This document shows, one piece after another, positions 35,459-45,058 of a stretch of DNA of 64,000 nt (position 1 is its first letter; the number at the start of each line of letters is the position of its first letter). Position numbers and translations under genes: made by a program. This DNA is from Bacteroidales bacterium. GTDB taxonomy: Bacteria; Bacteroidota; Bacteroidia; Bacteroidales; F082. The notes below the pieces were generated by a model that saw only the letters and a list, made by a program, of their open reading frames with translations, searched no databases and was not told where the DNA came from. The stretch lies in the NCBI GenBank assembly GCA_024710405.1, contig JANJUV010000022.1:1-64000 (forward strand). Direction: 5' to 3'.

Positions 35459-38400
35459 ATGAAAGGACAAATACGTCTTATTTTGCTGTTTTCCTGCTTG
35501 TTATCTATTAACCTCTATGGACAGCAATCGATTGTTACCGGAATTATCACCGATAAGGCAACCAAAGAGCCGCTACCCGGGGCCAATGTAATCATTTCGG
35601 GCACACAGACAGGCACTGTTTCAGGTATCGATGGTGACTACAGCCTTCAGTTAGATCCGGGTAACTATCTGCTTGAAGCAAGTTTCATCGGCTACGAGCC
35701 ATTGAAACAAACCGTGCAACTGTCAGCTGGTCTGAATATTACAGTAAATTTTGCATTGAGTCCCTCCGCATTACAACTCGAAGAGTATGTTGTGGTTGGC
35801 TACGGTGTTCAACAGAAAAGTGTTGTCACGGGAGCAATATCAAGTGTAAAAGGCAGTGATTTAAAAAACATGCCTATCACACGCATCGAACAGGCATTGC
35901 AGGGCCGCACTTCTGGTATAACGATTGCTGCCAGTTCGGGTCAACCCGGAGCAGGCTCCACAGTAAGGGTTCGTGGCACAACCTCAATCAATGTGAGCGA
36001 CCCTTTATACGTGATCGATGGTGTACCTATAGATATAGGTGGACTTGATTACCTGAACACAGCAGATATCGAGTCCATGGAAGTACTCAAGGATGCTGCA
36101 TCGGCTGCCATCTACGGAACAAGGGCTGCCAACGGAGTTATTATTATAACGACTAAGAAAGGAAAAGGCGGAACCACACCCGGAATGAGCCTGAGCTACA
36201 ATGCCTATGCCGGTACTCAGGCACCTGCGAAAAAACTTGATTTATTAGGAGCAAAGGACTATGCCATGCTAAGAAACGAAGCAGCGCGCAATGCCGGTTT
36301 ACCGGAAATCTTCCCTGACCCGTCGATATTAGGCGAAGGCACTGACTGGCAGGCTACAATCTTTAATGAGAACGCCCGAATCCAAAATCATGAACTGAGT
36401 TTATCCGGTGGAAATCAAACATCATCCTACTATACTTCAATAGGTTATTTTGATCAGGAAGGAATCGTAGCTACTTCCATTTCGCATTACAACAGACTTT
36501 CAATCCGGTTGAACACCAGTCATCAGGTGAATGATTATTTCAGATTTGGTAACAACTTCGGCTATTCTCATATCAAAAGTAAAGGCTCGCTGAATGTAAA
36601 CAGCGAGTATGGCGGACCGCTTTCATCTGCCATCAACCTTGACCCGGTTACACCTGTTATCATTACAGATCCCGATGTTGCCAATGAAGCACCATACACA
36701 ACCAACCCTGTAGTCAGGGACGAAAATGGAAATCCATATGCCATCAGTCAATATGTTGTTCAGGAGATGACCAATCCGCTCGCTTACATAGCTACCAGAC
36801 AAGGAAACTACGGCTGGTCTGACAATTTTGTCGGCAATTTGTTTGCCGAGCTTGAACCGATTAAAGGTCTTATTTTCAGGTCAGACCTCGGTACAAAACT
36901 GGCTTTTTGGGGAGATGAAAGTTTTACCCCTGTATATTACCTTAATGCAGCCAACCTGATCAGTAAAAACAACTTCTTCAGGTCGAGCAATCGCGGGCTG
37001 ATGTGGAATTGGGAAAACACAGCCGCATATACTAAAAATATTGGAAAACATAACTTCACTGCTCTGGCCGGACTGAGTGCATTTGTTGAAAGTTCAAAAG
37101 GAACCAACGCGAGATACTATGGTTTGCCTGTAAATACCTTCGATGAGGCTTCGATGAACTTCAGCATCATTGACTCTGAAAAACTCGGAGGTGGATGGGA
37201 AAGCCCGGAACACAAAATCAGCTCTGTATTTGCCAGGGTTAATTATGACTATGCTCAGAAATATTTGTTTACGGGTATCATCAGACGTGACGGTTCGTCA
37301 CGATTTGGAAAGAACAACCGATATGGCACTTTCCCCTCTGCATCAATTGGCTGGGTTGTGAGCCGTGAAGATTTCTGGAAAGCCAATGACTATGTAACTT
37401 TCTTGAAAATCAGAGGATCTTATGGTGTAAACGGGAACGATAATATTGCAGATTTTCTGTATCTTGCCACTGTAGGCGGAGGCAGAAACTACACTTTCGA
37501 TTATGACAATTACCAGATTGGATACAGCCCGAATGCCCCCTCAAATCCGGATCTGAAATGGGAAGAAACCAGCCAGTCAAACATCGGTTTTGAGGCTACT
37601 TTATTCTCTGATTTCAGGTTAGTAGTGGATTTGTACAGTAAAAACACCACAGGCATGCTGGATAAGTTCGTATTGCCGGCTTATGTGGGTGCTATTGAAG
37701 ACCCGATAGCAAATATCGCTTCGATGACCAACAAAGGTGTCGAAGTTGAGTTAGGTTACAGAAGAAAAGTCGGTCAGGTTGAGTTGAACCTTCAGGGAAA
37801 CGCCAGCTATCTGAAAAACGAAATTACTGATCTGGGAAGTGTAGATTTCAGGACCGGCGCCAATTTCCAGTCGAGCAGCTATGAAATAAGCAGGCTTATG
37901 GTTGGTCATCCTATCGGTGCTTTTTACGGATTCGAAATATTGGGCGTATTTCAGTCTTTAGGTGAAATACAGAAACACGTCAATGAAAATGGCGAGTTAT
38001 TACAACCCAACGCTCGTCCGGGCGATTTTAAATATGCCGACCTCAACGCTGATGGTAAGATTGATGCTGATGACCGAACATTTATCGGAGACCCTACCCC
38101 TACGTTCTCGTATGGTTTTACTGTTTCGGCTGCATGGAAGCAGTTCGATGCCATGATATTTGTTCAGGGAGTGTCAGGAAACGACATTTTCAATGGGTTG
38201 AGAAGATTGGACATTCCCTCTTCCAACTGGACAACAGATGCTCTTGATCGCTGGACAGGTGTAGGCACTTCAAACACCTATCCCAGATTAGTTAACGGAG
38301 ATCCTAATAAAAACTTCAGTAATCCCTCTACTTTCCATCTGAACAATGGTTCTTACCTGAGGATTAAAACCATTCAGATTGGATATACGGTTCCTGCAAC

Positions 38401-38578
38401 TCTGTCGAAGCGAATAGGAATGAAATTGTTGCGCGCCTATGTTGGTGCCAACAACCTCTTCACCTTTACCAAGTATAAAGGATTTGACCCCGAAATCGGA
38501 GGCACGAGTTACGGAATTGACCGCGGGTTCTATCCACAGGCAAGGTCATTTATGGTTGGTGTTAATGTAACGATTTAA
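35459..38578 (+). CDS. SusC/RagA-family TonB-dependent outer-membrane transporter 1
   Basis: 1039 residues from ATG 35459. An upstream TTG in the same frame lies in the promoter and is rejected. Signal peptide ends near NLYGQ. It has an N-terminal carboxypeptidase-regulatory-like domain (GIITDKATKEPLPGANV), then a plug with VVVGYGVQQKSVVTGA, RVRGTTSIN and PLYVIDGVP, then a 22-strand barrel ending in an aromatic/hydrophobic strand (SFMVGVNVTI). It imports oligosaccharides captured with the SusD partner encoded 13 bp downstream. Specificity is inferred from the neighbouring glycanases: beta-glucan fragments. Confidence 0.95.
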   Translation: MKGQIRLILLFSCLLSINLYGQQSIVTGIITDKATKEPLPGANVIISGTQTGTVSGIDGDYSLQLDPGNYLLEASFIGYEPLKQTVQLSAGLNITVNFALSPSALQLEEYVVVGYGVQQKSVVTGAISSVKGSDLKNMPITRIEQALQGRTSGITIAASSGQPGAGSTVRVRGTTSINVSDPLYVIDGVPIDIGGLDYLNTADIESMEVLKDAASAAIYGTRAANGVIIITTKKGKGGTTPGMSLSYNAYAGTQAPAKKLDLLGAKDYAMLRNEAARNAGLPEIFPDPSILGEGTDWQATIFNENARIQNHELSLSGGNQTSSYYTSIGYFDQEGIVATSISHYNRLSIRLNTSHQVNDYFRFGNNFGYSHIKSKGSLNVNSEYGGPLSSAINLDPVTPVIITDPDVANEAPYTTNPVVRDENGNPYAISQYVVQEMTNPLAYIATRQGNYGWSDNFVGNLFAELEPIKGLIFRSDLGTKLAFWGDESFTPVYYLNAANLISKNNFFRSSNRGLMWNWENTAAYTKNIGKHNFTALAGLSAFVESSKGTNARYYGLPVNTFDEASMNFSIIDSEKLGGGWESPEHKISSVFARVNYDYAQKYLFTGIIRRDGSSRFGKNNRYGTFPSASIGWVVSREDFWKANDYVTFLKIRGSYGVNGNDNIADFLYLATVGGGRNYTFDYDNYQIGYSPNAPSNPDLKWEETSQSNIGFEATLFSDFRLVVDLYSKNTTGMLDKFVLPAYVGAIEDPIANIASMTNKGVEVELGYRRKVGQVELNLQGNASYLKNEITDLGSVDFRTGANFQSSSYEISRLMVGHPIGAFYGFEILGVFQSLGEIQKHVNENGELLQPNARPGDFKYADLNADGKIDADDRTFIGDPTPTFSYGFTVSAAWKQFDAMIFVQGVSGNDIFNGLRRLDIPSSNWTTDALDRWTGVGTSNTYPRLVNGDPNKNFSNPSTFHLNNGSYLRIKTIQIGYTVPATLSKRIGMKLLRAYVGANNLFTFTKYKGFDPEIGGTSYGIDRGFYPQARSFMVGVNVTI

Positions 38579-38591
38579 AGAACGTAAAGTC

Positions 38592-40079
38592 ATGAAAAAG
38601 AGATCCATTAATATTTTTTTGATTTTTGTGGTCATGATCACGGTTTCCTGCACCAAAGACTGGCTGGAGGTGAAACCTAAAGGAACCACACTCGAGGATA
38701 ATTATTACCAGAACGCTGATGAGGCATTTGCCGGTTTGATTTCGGTTTATGATCCCCTGGGCACTGAATGGGTAAACACCTATGCCAGCAAGGTCGGATT
38801 GTTAAACAGTGCATCGGATGATTGTTATGCCGGTGGCGCGGCTTATGGCGACCAGATCTCCTGGGAGGCATGGAACAGCTACACCCTTGAGCCTGCTGTC
38901 GGTCCTCAGGAGAGTTTCTGGGGACGCAATTTTACCGGAGTCAACCGAGCCAATACTTTGCTATCGAAACTCGACGATGTACCCATGAATGAAACTCTCA
39001 AAGCGCGTTTCAGAGCCGAAGCCAAGTTTCTCAGAGCATATTATTACTTCGACCTTGTCCGGTTGTTCAGAAATGTACCGCTCTTCACCAGCCTTTTGTC
39101 GCCTTCTGAATTCTTTTCAGCCGAGCAGGCAAGTCCCGAAGATGTTTACACCCAGATTGAAAAAGACCTGAACGAAGCCATTCCGGATCTCCCGTTAAGT
39201 GTGCCTCCCTCAGAGAACGGCAGGGTAACGACATATGCTGCAAAAGCCTTACTGGGCAAGGTTATTCTTTTTCAAAACAATGAAAGCAGGATGGCCGAGG
39301 CAGCTGCATTGTTTGAAGAAGTAAACACGGCTCCGTACTATGAACTGCTCGAGAATTATGCTGATATCTTCAGACCCGACAACAAATTTAACAAAGAGTC
39401 CATCTTTGAGATAACACACACTTCGGTTGCAATAGGTTACTGGGATTTCCCCCGCCCCCCTGCCGGAGAAGGAAACTTGCTTGTGCAGCTTTGCGGACCA
39501 AGAGCCTATGCCGGCCCGACATACTCAGCCGGATGGGGTTTCAACCCGATTATTCCTGATCTTGTCGAACTCTTAAAAGGAAGCAACAGATATGTTGGAA
39601 CGGTTGCAAACATAGACAGTCTCGAAGAAGCCGGATTAGCCGTTTATGAAAAAGGTTATCAAAACACAGGTTATTTCATGCAAAAGTTTGCTCCGCTGAA
39701 GGACTTTCAAAATTCCGGCGGTGGTGATGCAGTGCTTGAATGGCCTAACAACTATATCGAAATTCGTCTGGCAGATGTTTACCTGATGCACGCTGAGGCT
39801 TTGGTTCGGTCTGGTAATGCCTCTGAAGCCCAGCAATGGCTTGATAAAGTGCGTGAAAGAGCAGGATTACCTTTGGTACCTGCCACACTTGAAAATATCT
39901 ATCACGAAAGGCGGTTAGAACTGGCTACTGAAGGTCATCGGTTTTTCGACCTAGTGCGCACCGGAAAAGCAGCAGAAGCTTTGGCATTCAAAGGATTCGT
40001 GGCAAATAAACACGAGATACTGCCCATTCCGCTTACCGAACTGGGAAATACCAAACTGAAACAAAATCCGAATTATTGA
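38592..40079 (+). CDS. SusD/RagB-family glycan-binding lipoprotein 1
   Basis: 495 residues. Lipobox with Cys20 (MITVSC), TPR-based SusD fold, conserved tail region with ERRLELATEGHRFFDLVRTG and LPIPLTEL. It forms the lid of the SusC barrel at the cell surface. It pairs with the SusC encoded 13 bp upstream. Confidence 0.95.
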   Translation: MKKRSINIFLIFVVMITVSCTKDWLEVKPKGTTLEDNYYQNADEAFAGLISVYDPLGTEWVNTYASKVGLLNSASDDCYAGGAAYGDQISWEAWNSYTLEPAVGPQESFWGRNFTGVNRANTLLSKLDDVPMNETLKARFRAEAKFLRAYYYFDLVRLFRNVPLFTSLLSPSEFFSAEQASPEDVYTQIEKDLNEAIPDLPLSVPPSENGRVTTYAAKALLGKVILFQNNESRMAEAAALFEEVNTAPYYELLENYADIFRPDNKFNKESIFEITHTSVAIGYWDFPRPPAGEGNLLVQLCGPRAYAGPTYSAGWGFNPIIPDLVELLKGSNRYVGTVANIDSLEEAGLAVYEKGYQNTGYFMQKFAPLKDFQNSGGGDAVLEWPNNYIEIRLADVYLMHAEALVRSGNASEAQQWLDKVRERAGLPLVPATLENIYHERRLELATEGHRFFDLVRTGKAAEALAFKGFVANKHEILPIPLTELGNTKLKQNPNY

Positions 40080-40120
40080 AATTATCATATTGTGTATTAG
40101 TGATTTAGGTTAGTAATTCA

Positions 40121-40146
40121 GGTCGGTCACCTTCGGGTGGCCGGCC
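40121..40146 (+). promoter_or_regulatory. 11-bp hairpin with TTCG tetraloop between susD and GH16 genes
   Basis: GGTCGGTCACC (40121-40131), loop TTCG, GGTGGCCGGCC (40136-40146). As RNA all eleven positions pair, two as G-U, and the UUCG loop is exceptionally stable. No U tract follows, so it is not a standard terminator. It is more likely an mRNA stability or processing element that lets susCD transcript accumulate above the enzyme genes. Confidence 0.65.
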
Positions 40147-40162
40147 CTTACTGAAAAAGAAA

Positions 40163-41011
40163 ATGAAATGTAAAATATCGCTCATCAGTGTTTTGGTCGT
40201 CCTGTTTACAGGGTGCAGCAGCGGACAGAAAGACCGTTCCGTCATCATTATACCCGGACCACCACAGGATTTGGGTTGGGAATTTGAAACTACGCCATTC
40301 TGGTATGATGAGTTTGATTACACCGGATTGCCCGACCCTGTTAAATGGGATTATGACCTCGGAGGAAGCGGTTGGGGAAACAATGAATTGCAATACTATA
40401 CAAACAGGATTGAGAACGCAAAAGTTGAAAACGGCATTCTGACCATCACAGCCAGAAAAGAAAACTTTGAAGAAAAATCTTACACCTCTACAAGACTTGT
40501 CAGCCGTAAGAAAGGTGATTTGCTTTATGGAAGAGTTGAGGCAAGGGCAAAGGTTCCGGCCGGCAGGGGTACCTGGCCGGCTATTTGGATGCTCCCAACT
40601 GATTGGGAGTATGGCGGATGGCCGAAATCAGGTGAGATCGACATCATGGAACACGTGGGATATGATCCTGAGGTGATACACATGAGCACCCACTGCGAAG
40701 CTTATTATTGGGTGCTGAATAACCAAAAAACAGCAACAAGGAAAGTGCCCGGAGCCATTACTGATTTTCAGCTGTACCGAATCGACTGGACACCTTTCGC
40801 CATTAAAGGATACATAAACGACCAACATATATTTACCAGTTACAATGAAGGCACCGGACCAGCCGTGTGGCCATTCGACAAACGATTCCACATTATCCTT
40901 AATGTTGCTGTCGGCGGCAGCTGGGGCGGTGCCCAGGGTGTTGATGATAACATATTCCCGGCTAGCATGGAGATTGACTATGTACGTTTCTACAAAATGA
41001 TTCCGAAATAA
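40163..41011 (+). CDS. GH16 endo-beta-glucanase lipoprotein (laminarinase type)
   Basis: 282 residues, single GH16 domain behind a lipobox (Cys18). The catalytic motif GEIDIMEH gives nucleophile Glu158, Asp160 and acid/base Glu163 in the ExDxxE arrangement typical of laminarinases. WGNNELQYYT and the Trp-rich cleft residues (GTWPAIWML) are also laminarinase-like. Cuts beta-1,3 or mixed beta-1,3/1,4-glucans, probably at the cell surface. It is followed 7 bp later by a second GH16 gene. Confidence 0.93.
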   Translation: MKCKISLISVLVVLFTGCSSGQKDRSVIIIPGPPQDLGWEFETTPFWYDEFDYTGLPDPVKWDYDLGGSGWGNNELQYYTNRIENAKVENGILTITARKENFEEKSYTSTRLVSRKKGDLLYGRVEARAKVPAGRGTWPAIWMLPTDWEYGGWPKSGEIDIMEHVGYDPEVIHMSTHCEAYYWVLNNQKTATRKVPGAITDFQLYRIDWTPFAIKGYINDQHIFTSYNEGTGPAVWPFDKRFHIILNVAVGGSWGGAQGVDDNIFPASMEIDYVRFYKMIPK

Positions 41012-41018
41012 CCCACTT

Positions 41019-42539
41019 ATGACCACCAGATTAAAAATTCTTTTGCTTTTGTTCTCCATATTTGCAGGCGCAAACCTGTCATGCAGCAAAACCGATGATG
41101 TTACGGTTAGCCTGAATATACCCACAAGCTTGTCTATTGACGAAAAAGATGAAGGCCAGCAATTGGTTTCGTTCACATTTACTCTTGACCAAAACGCACC
41201 AAAGGATGTCATCATTACATGGTCATTAACTGAAGGAACAGCAAAAGCAAATGAGGATTTTGAACCAAAGTCAGATGTTATTACTGTGATAAAAAAAGGC
41301 ACAAAAAGCCAATTAGTTGAGTTTACCATATTTGGGAATCAAACGTATCAATCAGACAGATACTTTAATCTCATTGTAACCAATGTAAAGAATGCAGTAC
41401 TCACTAATCCCATTTGCAGGATCGAAATACAGGACAACGATCCTTTCATACCAGAACTCACCCTACCCTCACGGTTGATAGTCCCTGAAGGAAACAACGG
41501 AAACCAGACTGTGGGCATATTAGTGAAGCTTTCCGGCACATCGGAAGCCCCGGTAACTTTTAGCTGGTCAACTGTGGATGGCTGGGCCAAAGCAGGGACT
41601 GACTTTCTTTCGGTCAACGGGCAGAATATTCAGATAAATCCGGGTGAGACAGAAAAAACGCTTGAGGTTGAAGTTGTTGGCGACAACATCTTTGAAATGG
41701 ATGACTATTTCGATGTTGTTCTTGAAAATATCACTGGTGCTGTCGCTGAAATAAATACGGTTAGGGTATATCTGAAGAATGATGATACTTTTCAGCTTGA
41801 TCAGGCCGAAGACGGCACTATAACACCGCTCGAGTATCCCGGAATGACATTGGTGTGGAGCGATGAGTTCAGCGGAAGTTCGGTCAACCCCGATAACTGG
41901 GGCTATGATCTCGGAGGAGGCGGATGGGGAAACAATGAGTTGCAGGTTTATACCAGTTCCTCAGAAAACTCTTTTATACTCAATGACAAGTTGAATATAA
42001 AAGCCACAAAACTATACTCTTCATATAACTCAGCAAGGCTTCTTTCCAAAGGCAAAAAAGAATTCACCTACGGAAGGATTGATATCCGCGCCAGAATGCC
42101 CTACGGTCAAGGTATCTGGCCTGCTCTCTGGATGCTTGGAGGCAACATTTCACAAGTTGGCTGGCCACGTTGCGGTGAAATTGACATAATGGAATATCTG
42201 GGTCATGAGCAATCAAAAACCCATGGTACAGTTCATTATTACGAAGGCGGACACAGGTACAAAGGCAGCAGCTATACACTGCCAGGAAACCAGAGTTTTC
42301 ACGATGCGTTCCATGTCTTTTCCATTGTGTGGGGCGAAAACTCTATCCGCTGGTATGTTGACTACAACTTGTTCTATGAAGTGGACGACGCCATGGTTGT
42401 TTTCGATTCATTCAGAAAACCACAGTTTTTCATCATGAATATAGCTGTTGGCGGCAATTGGCCGGGTTATCCTGACGAAACTACAGTATTCCCGCAGATC
42501 ATGGAAGTCGACTATGTAAGGGTATTTCAAAACGATTAA
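41019..42539 (+). CDS. Lipoprotein with two Calx-beta-like domains and a GH16 catalytic domain
   Basis: 506 residues. Lipobox Cys22. Two Calx-beta-like repeats at about 28-140 and 145-260 (each ending in an acidic QDNDP or KNDDT motif). GH16 domain from about 275 to 506 with CGEIDIMEY, giving Glu387, Asp389 and Glu392. The Calx-beta repeats should act as a rigid stalk holding the enzyme away from the outer membrane. The catalytic domain is clearly a paralogue of the GH16 encoded just upstream, so a local duplication with later domain gain is likely. Confidence 0.92.
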   Translation: MTTRLKILLLLFSIFAGANLSCSKTDDVTVSLNIPTSLSIDEKDEGQQLVSFTFTLDQNAPKDVIITWSLTEGTAKANEDFEPKSDVITVIKKGTKSQLVEFTIFGNQTYQSDRYFNLIVTNVKNAVLTNPICRIEIQDNDPFIPELTLPSRLIVPEGNNGNQTVGILVKLSGTSEAPVTFSWSTVDGWAKAGTDFLSVNGQNIQINPGETEKTLEVEVVGDNIFEMDDYFDVVLENITGAVAEINTVRVYLKNDDTFQLDQAEDGTITPLEYPGMTLVWSDEFSGSSVNPDNWGYDLGGGGWGNNELQVYTSSSENSFILNDKLNIKATKLYSSYNSARLLSKGKKEFTYGRIDIRARMPYGQGIWPALWMLGGNISQVGWPRCGEIDIMEYLGHEQSKTHGTVHYYEGGHRYKGSSYTLPGNQSFHDAFHVFSIVWGENSIRWYVDYNLFYEVDDAMVVFDSFRKPQFFIMNIAVGGNWPGYPDETTVFPQIMEVDYVRVFQND

Positions 42540-42574
42540 GGAGTTTTATACAAACCAGAAAAACACAAAAGATA

Positions 42575-44917
42575 ATGAAACAGTTGATGTGTAAAAGCCT
42601 TTTATTTCTGTCGGTAGTTTTCTTCTTCTCATGCACCAATGAACAGAAAACAATTGTCAGACAAGACCTGGATCCTGAAGTGGAGCAGAGAATCTCGGAT
42701 ATAATGGCAAAAATGACCCTAAGTGAAAAAGTCGGACAGATGACTCAGGTTACTCTGGATGTGCTTACCAAAGGCGAAAACCCATTCTCAAGCTTTGAAC
42801 CGGTTCAGCTCGACTCGAACCAGTTACATAAAGCATTTGTGGAATACAGAATTGGCTCGGTGCTGAATACGGCCAACAACCGTGCAAGAACACCTGAAGT
42901 TTGGAACGGACTCATCACTCAGTTGTTGGATTACGCCCTTGAGGCCTCTCCCAATAAAATTCCTGTAATTTATGGTCTCGACATGATTCATGGTGCCAGC
43001 TATGTGGATGGTGCCACCTTTTTTCCGCAACAGATTGGCATGGCTGCAACCTGGAACCCCGAACTGGTAAATGAAGCCGGAAGAATTACAGCTTACGAAA
43101 CACGCGCAGCAGGTGTGGCATGGACCTTTTCGCCTGTGCTCGACCTGGGTGTGGATCCCCGATGGCCACGTCAATGGGAAACTTTTGGTGAAGACCCGTA
43201 TTTGTGTGCCATTATGGGACATCACCTCATTAAAGGATATGAAGGAGAAAACAACGAAATTTCACATCCCAACCAGATAGCATCCTGCCTGAAGCATTAT
43301 ATGGGCTATTCGCACACCCTCAGCGGAAAAGACAGAACCCCGGCATGGATGCCCGACAACAAGCTTTTTGAATATCATGCCCCAGTATTCAAAGCCGGGA
43401 TTGATGCCGGAGCACTTACAGTCATGGTCAACTCAGGCGAAATCAACGGGGTGCCGACACATGTCAACAAAAAACTGCTTACAGATGTGCTCAAAGACCA
43501 ATGGGGCTTTAAAGGTTTTGTGGTTACCGACTGGGCCGACATAGAATACCTGCATACCCGCCACAAAATCGCGCCAGACCACAAAGAGGCTGTGAAATTG
43601 GCCATCAATGCCGGTATCGACATGTCGATGGTGCCATATAATTTCGATTTTGCCGATCATCTGATTCAACTGGTCGAAGAAGGATCAGTAAGCATGGCCC
43701 GCATAGATGATGCCGTCAGAAGAATACTCAGAGTCAAGATTATGCTCGGTTTGTTTGAACAGCCTTATACCCTTGCTGAAAACTATCCTGATTTTGCCTC
43801 GCAAAAGCATGCCGACGCTGCCAGAAAAACTGCCCTTGAGTCCATCACCTTGCTCAAAAATGAACAAAGTCTGTTGCCTCTTTCCAAAAATACACGCATC
43901 CTGGTAGGTGGTCCGGCCGCAAACATAATGAGACCACTGAACGGAGGCTGGAGCTACTCATGGTTAGGCAATCTTGTAGATGAATTTGCAGGTGAGTATC
44001 ATACTGTTTATGAAGCTTTGAAATCTGCAGCCGCAAACCCTGATTTTGTAACTTTGTATGAGGGTGTTACATACAAGAACACAATGGAGTACAAAGATGA
44101 AGAAGTGGGCGACCTGGCTCAGTTTGCCAAAAAGGCTTCCCAATCGGATGTTATTGTATTGTGCATCGGAGAAAACTCCTACACCGAAAAACCTGGTGAC
44201 CTCGAGGACTTGTATCTTTCAGATAATCAGCAACAACTTGTTAAAACTGCTGCAGCTACCAACAAACCGGTTGTACTTGTCATGGTTCAGGGGCGTCCAA
44301 GACTGATCAGCAAGGTCGAACCGATGGTAAAAGCGGTAATAAACGCTTATCTGCCCGGAAATTACGGAGGAGAGGCACTGGCATCAATCATATATGGCGA
44401 CCACAATCCTTCAGGAAAACTTCCCTACACCTATCCTCGTTATCCAAACAGCCTTGAGCCTTATTATCACAAACACGCTGAGCAACTCGAACTCCTTGGC
44501 TCACCCACAGGAACGCACTTCAACCCTCAATACCCCTTCGGATTCGGACTTAGTTATTCAAGTTTTACATATTCTGAACTTACTACGGACAAGGTGGAAT
44601 ATCTTGCCTCAGACACGATCAATGTAGCAGTGAAAATCACCAATACATCAAATGTAGCAGGCAAAGAAGTAGCTCAGGTATTCAGCAGCGATCATTTTGC
44701 CTCACTTACCCCATCTGTGAAGAGGTTACGTGCTTTTAGCAAAATAAACCTTGGCCCCGGCGAAAGCAATGTTGTCCGTTTCAGCATTCCGGTAAGCCAA
44801 CTTGCATTTGTTAATGAACAAATCCAATGGATTGTCGAGGAGGGAGATTTCACCTTAAGCTGCGGCTCTGAAAACAAAATTATTCGCGTTAAAGAAACCC
44901 GTCAAATCAATCAATAA
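42575..44917 (+). CDS. GH3 beta-glucosidase lipoprotein
   Basis: 780 residues. Lipobox Cys20 (FFFSC), so probably membrane-bound. N-terminal (beta/alpha)8 domain with the nucleophile Asp319 in GFVVTDWADIEYL. The middle domain contains NKPVVLVMVQGRP, and the C-terminal fibronectin-III-like domain begins near 670. GH3 enzymes of this layout release glucose from oligo-beta-glucosides, finishing the work of the GH16 and GH30 enzymes. The start is 35 bp downstream of the second GH16 gene. Confidence 0.93.
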   Translation: MKQLMCKSLLFLSVVFFFSCTNEQKTIVRQDLDPEVEQRISDIMAKMTLSEKVGQMTQVTLDVLTKGENPFSSFEPVQLDSNQLHKAFVEYRIGSVLNTANNRARTPEVWNGLITQLLDYALEASPNKIPVIYGLDMIHGASYVDGATFFPQQIGMAATWNPELVNEAGRITAYETRAAGVAWTFSPVLDLGVDPRWPRQWETFGEDPYLCAIMGHHLIKGYEGENNEISHPNQIASCLKHYMGYSHTLSGKDRTPAWMPDNKLFEYHAPVFKAGIDAGALTVMVNSGEINGVPTHVNKKLLTDVLKDQWGFKGFVVTDWADIEYLHTRHKIAPDHKEAVKLAINAGIDMSMVPYNFDFADHLIQLVEEGSVSMARIDDAVRRILRVKIMLGLFEQPYTLAENYPDFASQKHADAARKTALESITLLKNEQSLLPLSKNTRILVGGPAANIMRPLNGGWSYSWLGNLVDEFAGEYHTVYEALKSAAANPDFVTLYEGVTYKNTMEYKDEEVGDLAQFAKKASQSDVIVLCIGENSYTEKPGDLEDLYLSDNQQQLVKTAAATNKPVVLVMVQGRPRLISKVEPMVKAVINAYLPGNYGGEALASIIYGDHNPSGKLPYTYPRYPNSLEPYYHKHAEQLELLGSPTGTHFNPQYPFGFGLSYSSFTYSELTTDKVEYLASDTINVAVKITNTSNVAGKEVAQVFSSDHFASLTPSVKRLRAFSKINLGPGESNVVRFSIPVSQLAFVNEQIQWIVEEGDFTLSCGSENKIIRVKETRQINQ

Positions 44918-45058
44918 CCTTAAAAACAAAGGATTATGAAATCAATTACATCAACATTCAACTCATTAAATGATTCGTCATGATGAAGAAAGGATCAATA
45001 ACCGTATCTCATATATTATAACCATTTTAACCATTAGTAATCATTAAATTTAAATGCC

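Noticed and set aside
44936-45042. Two tiny ORFs (15 and 13 codons) between GH3 and the PKD lipoprotein genes
   Set aside because: Too short, with no similarity or spacing evidence; chance ORFs in an AT-rich gap are as likely.
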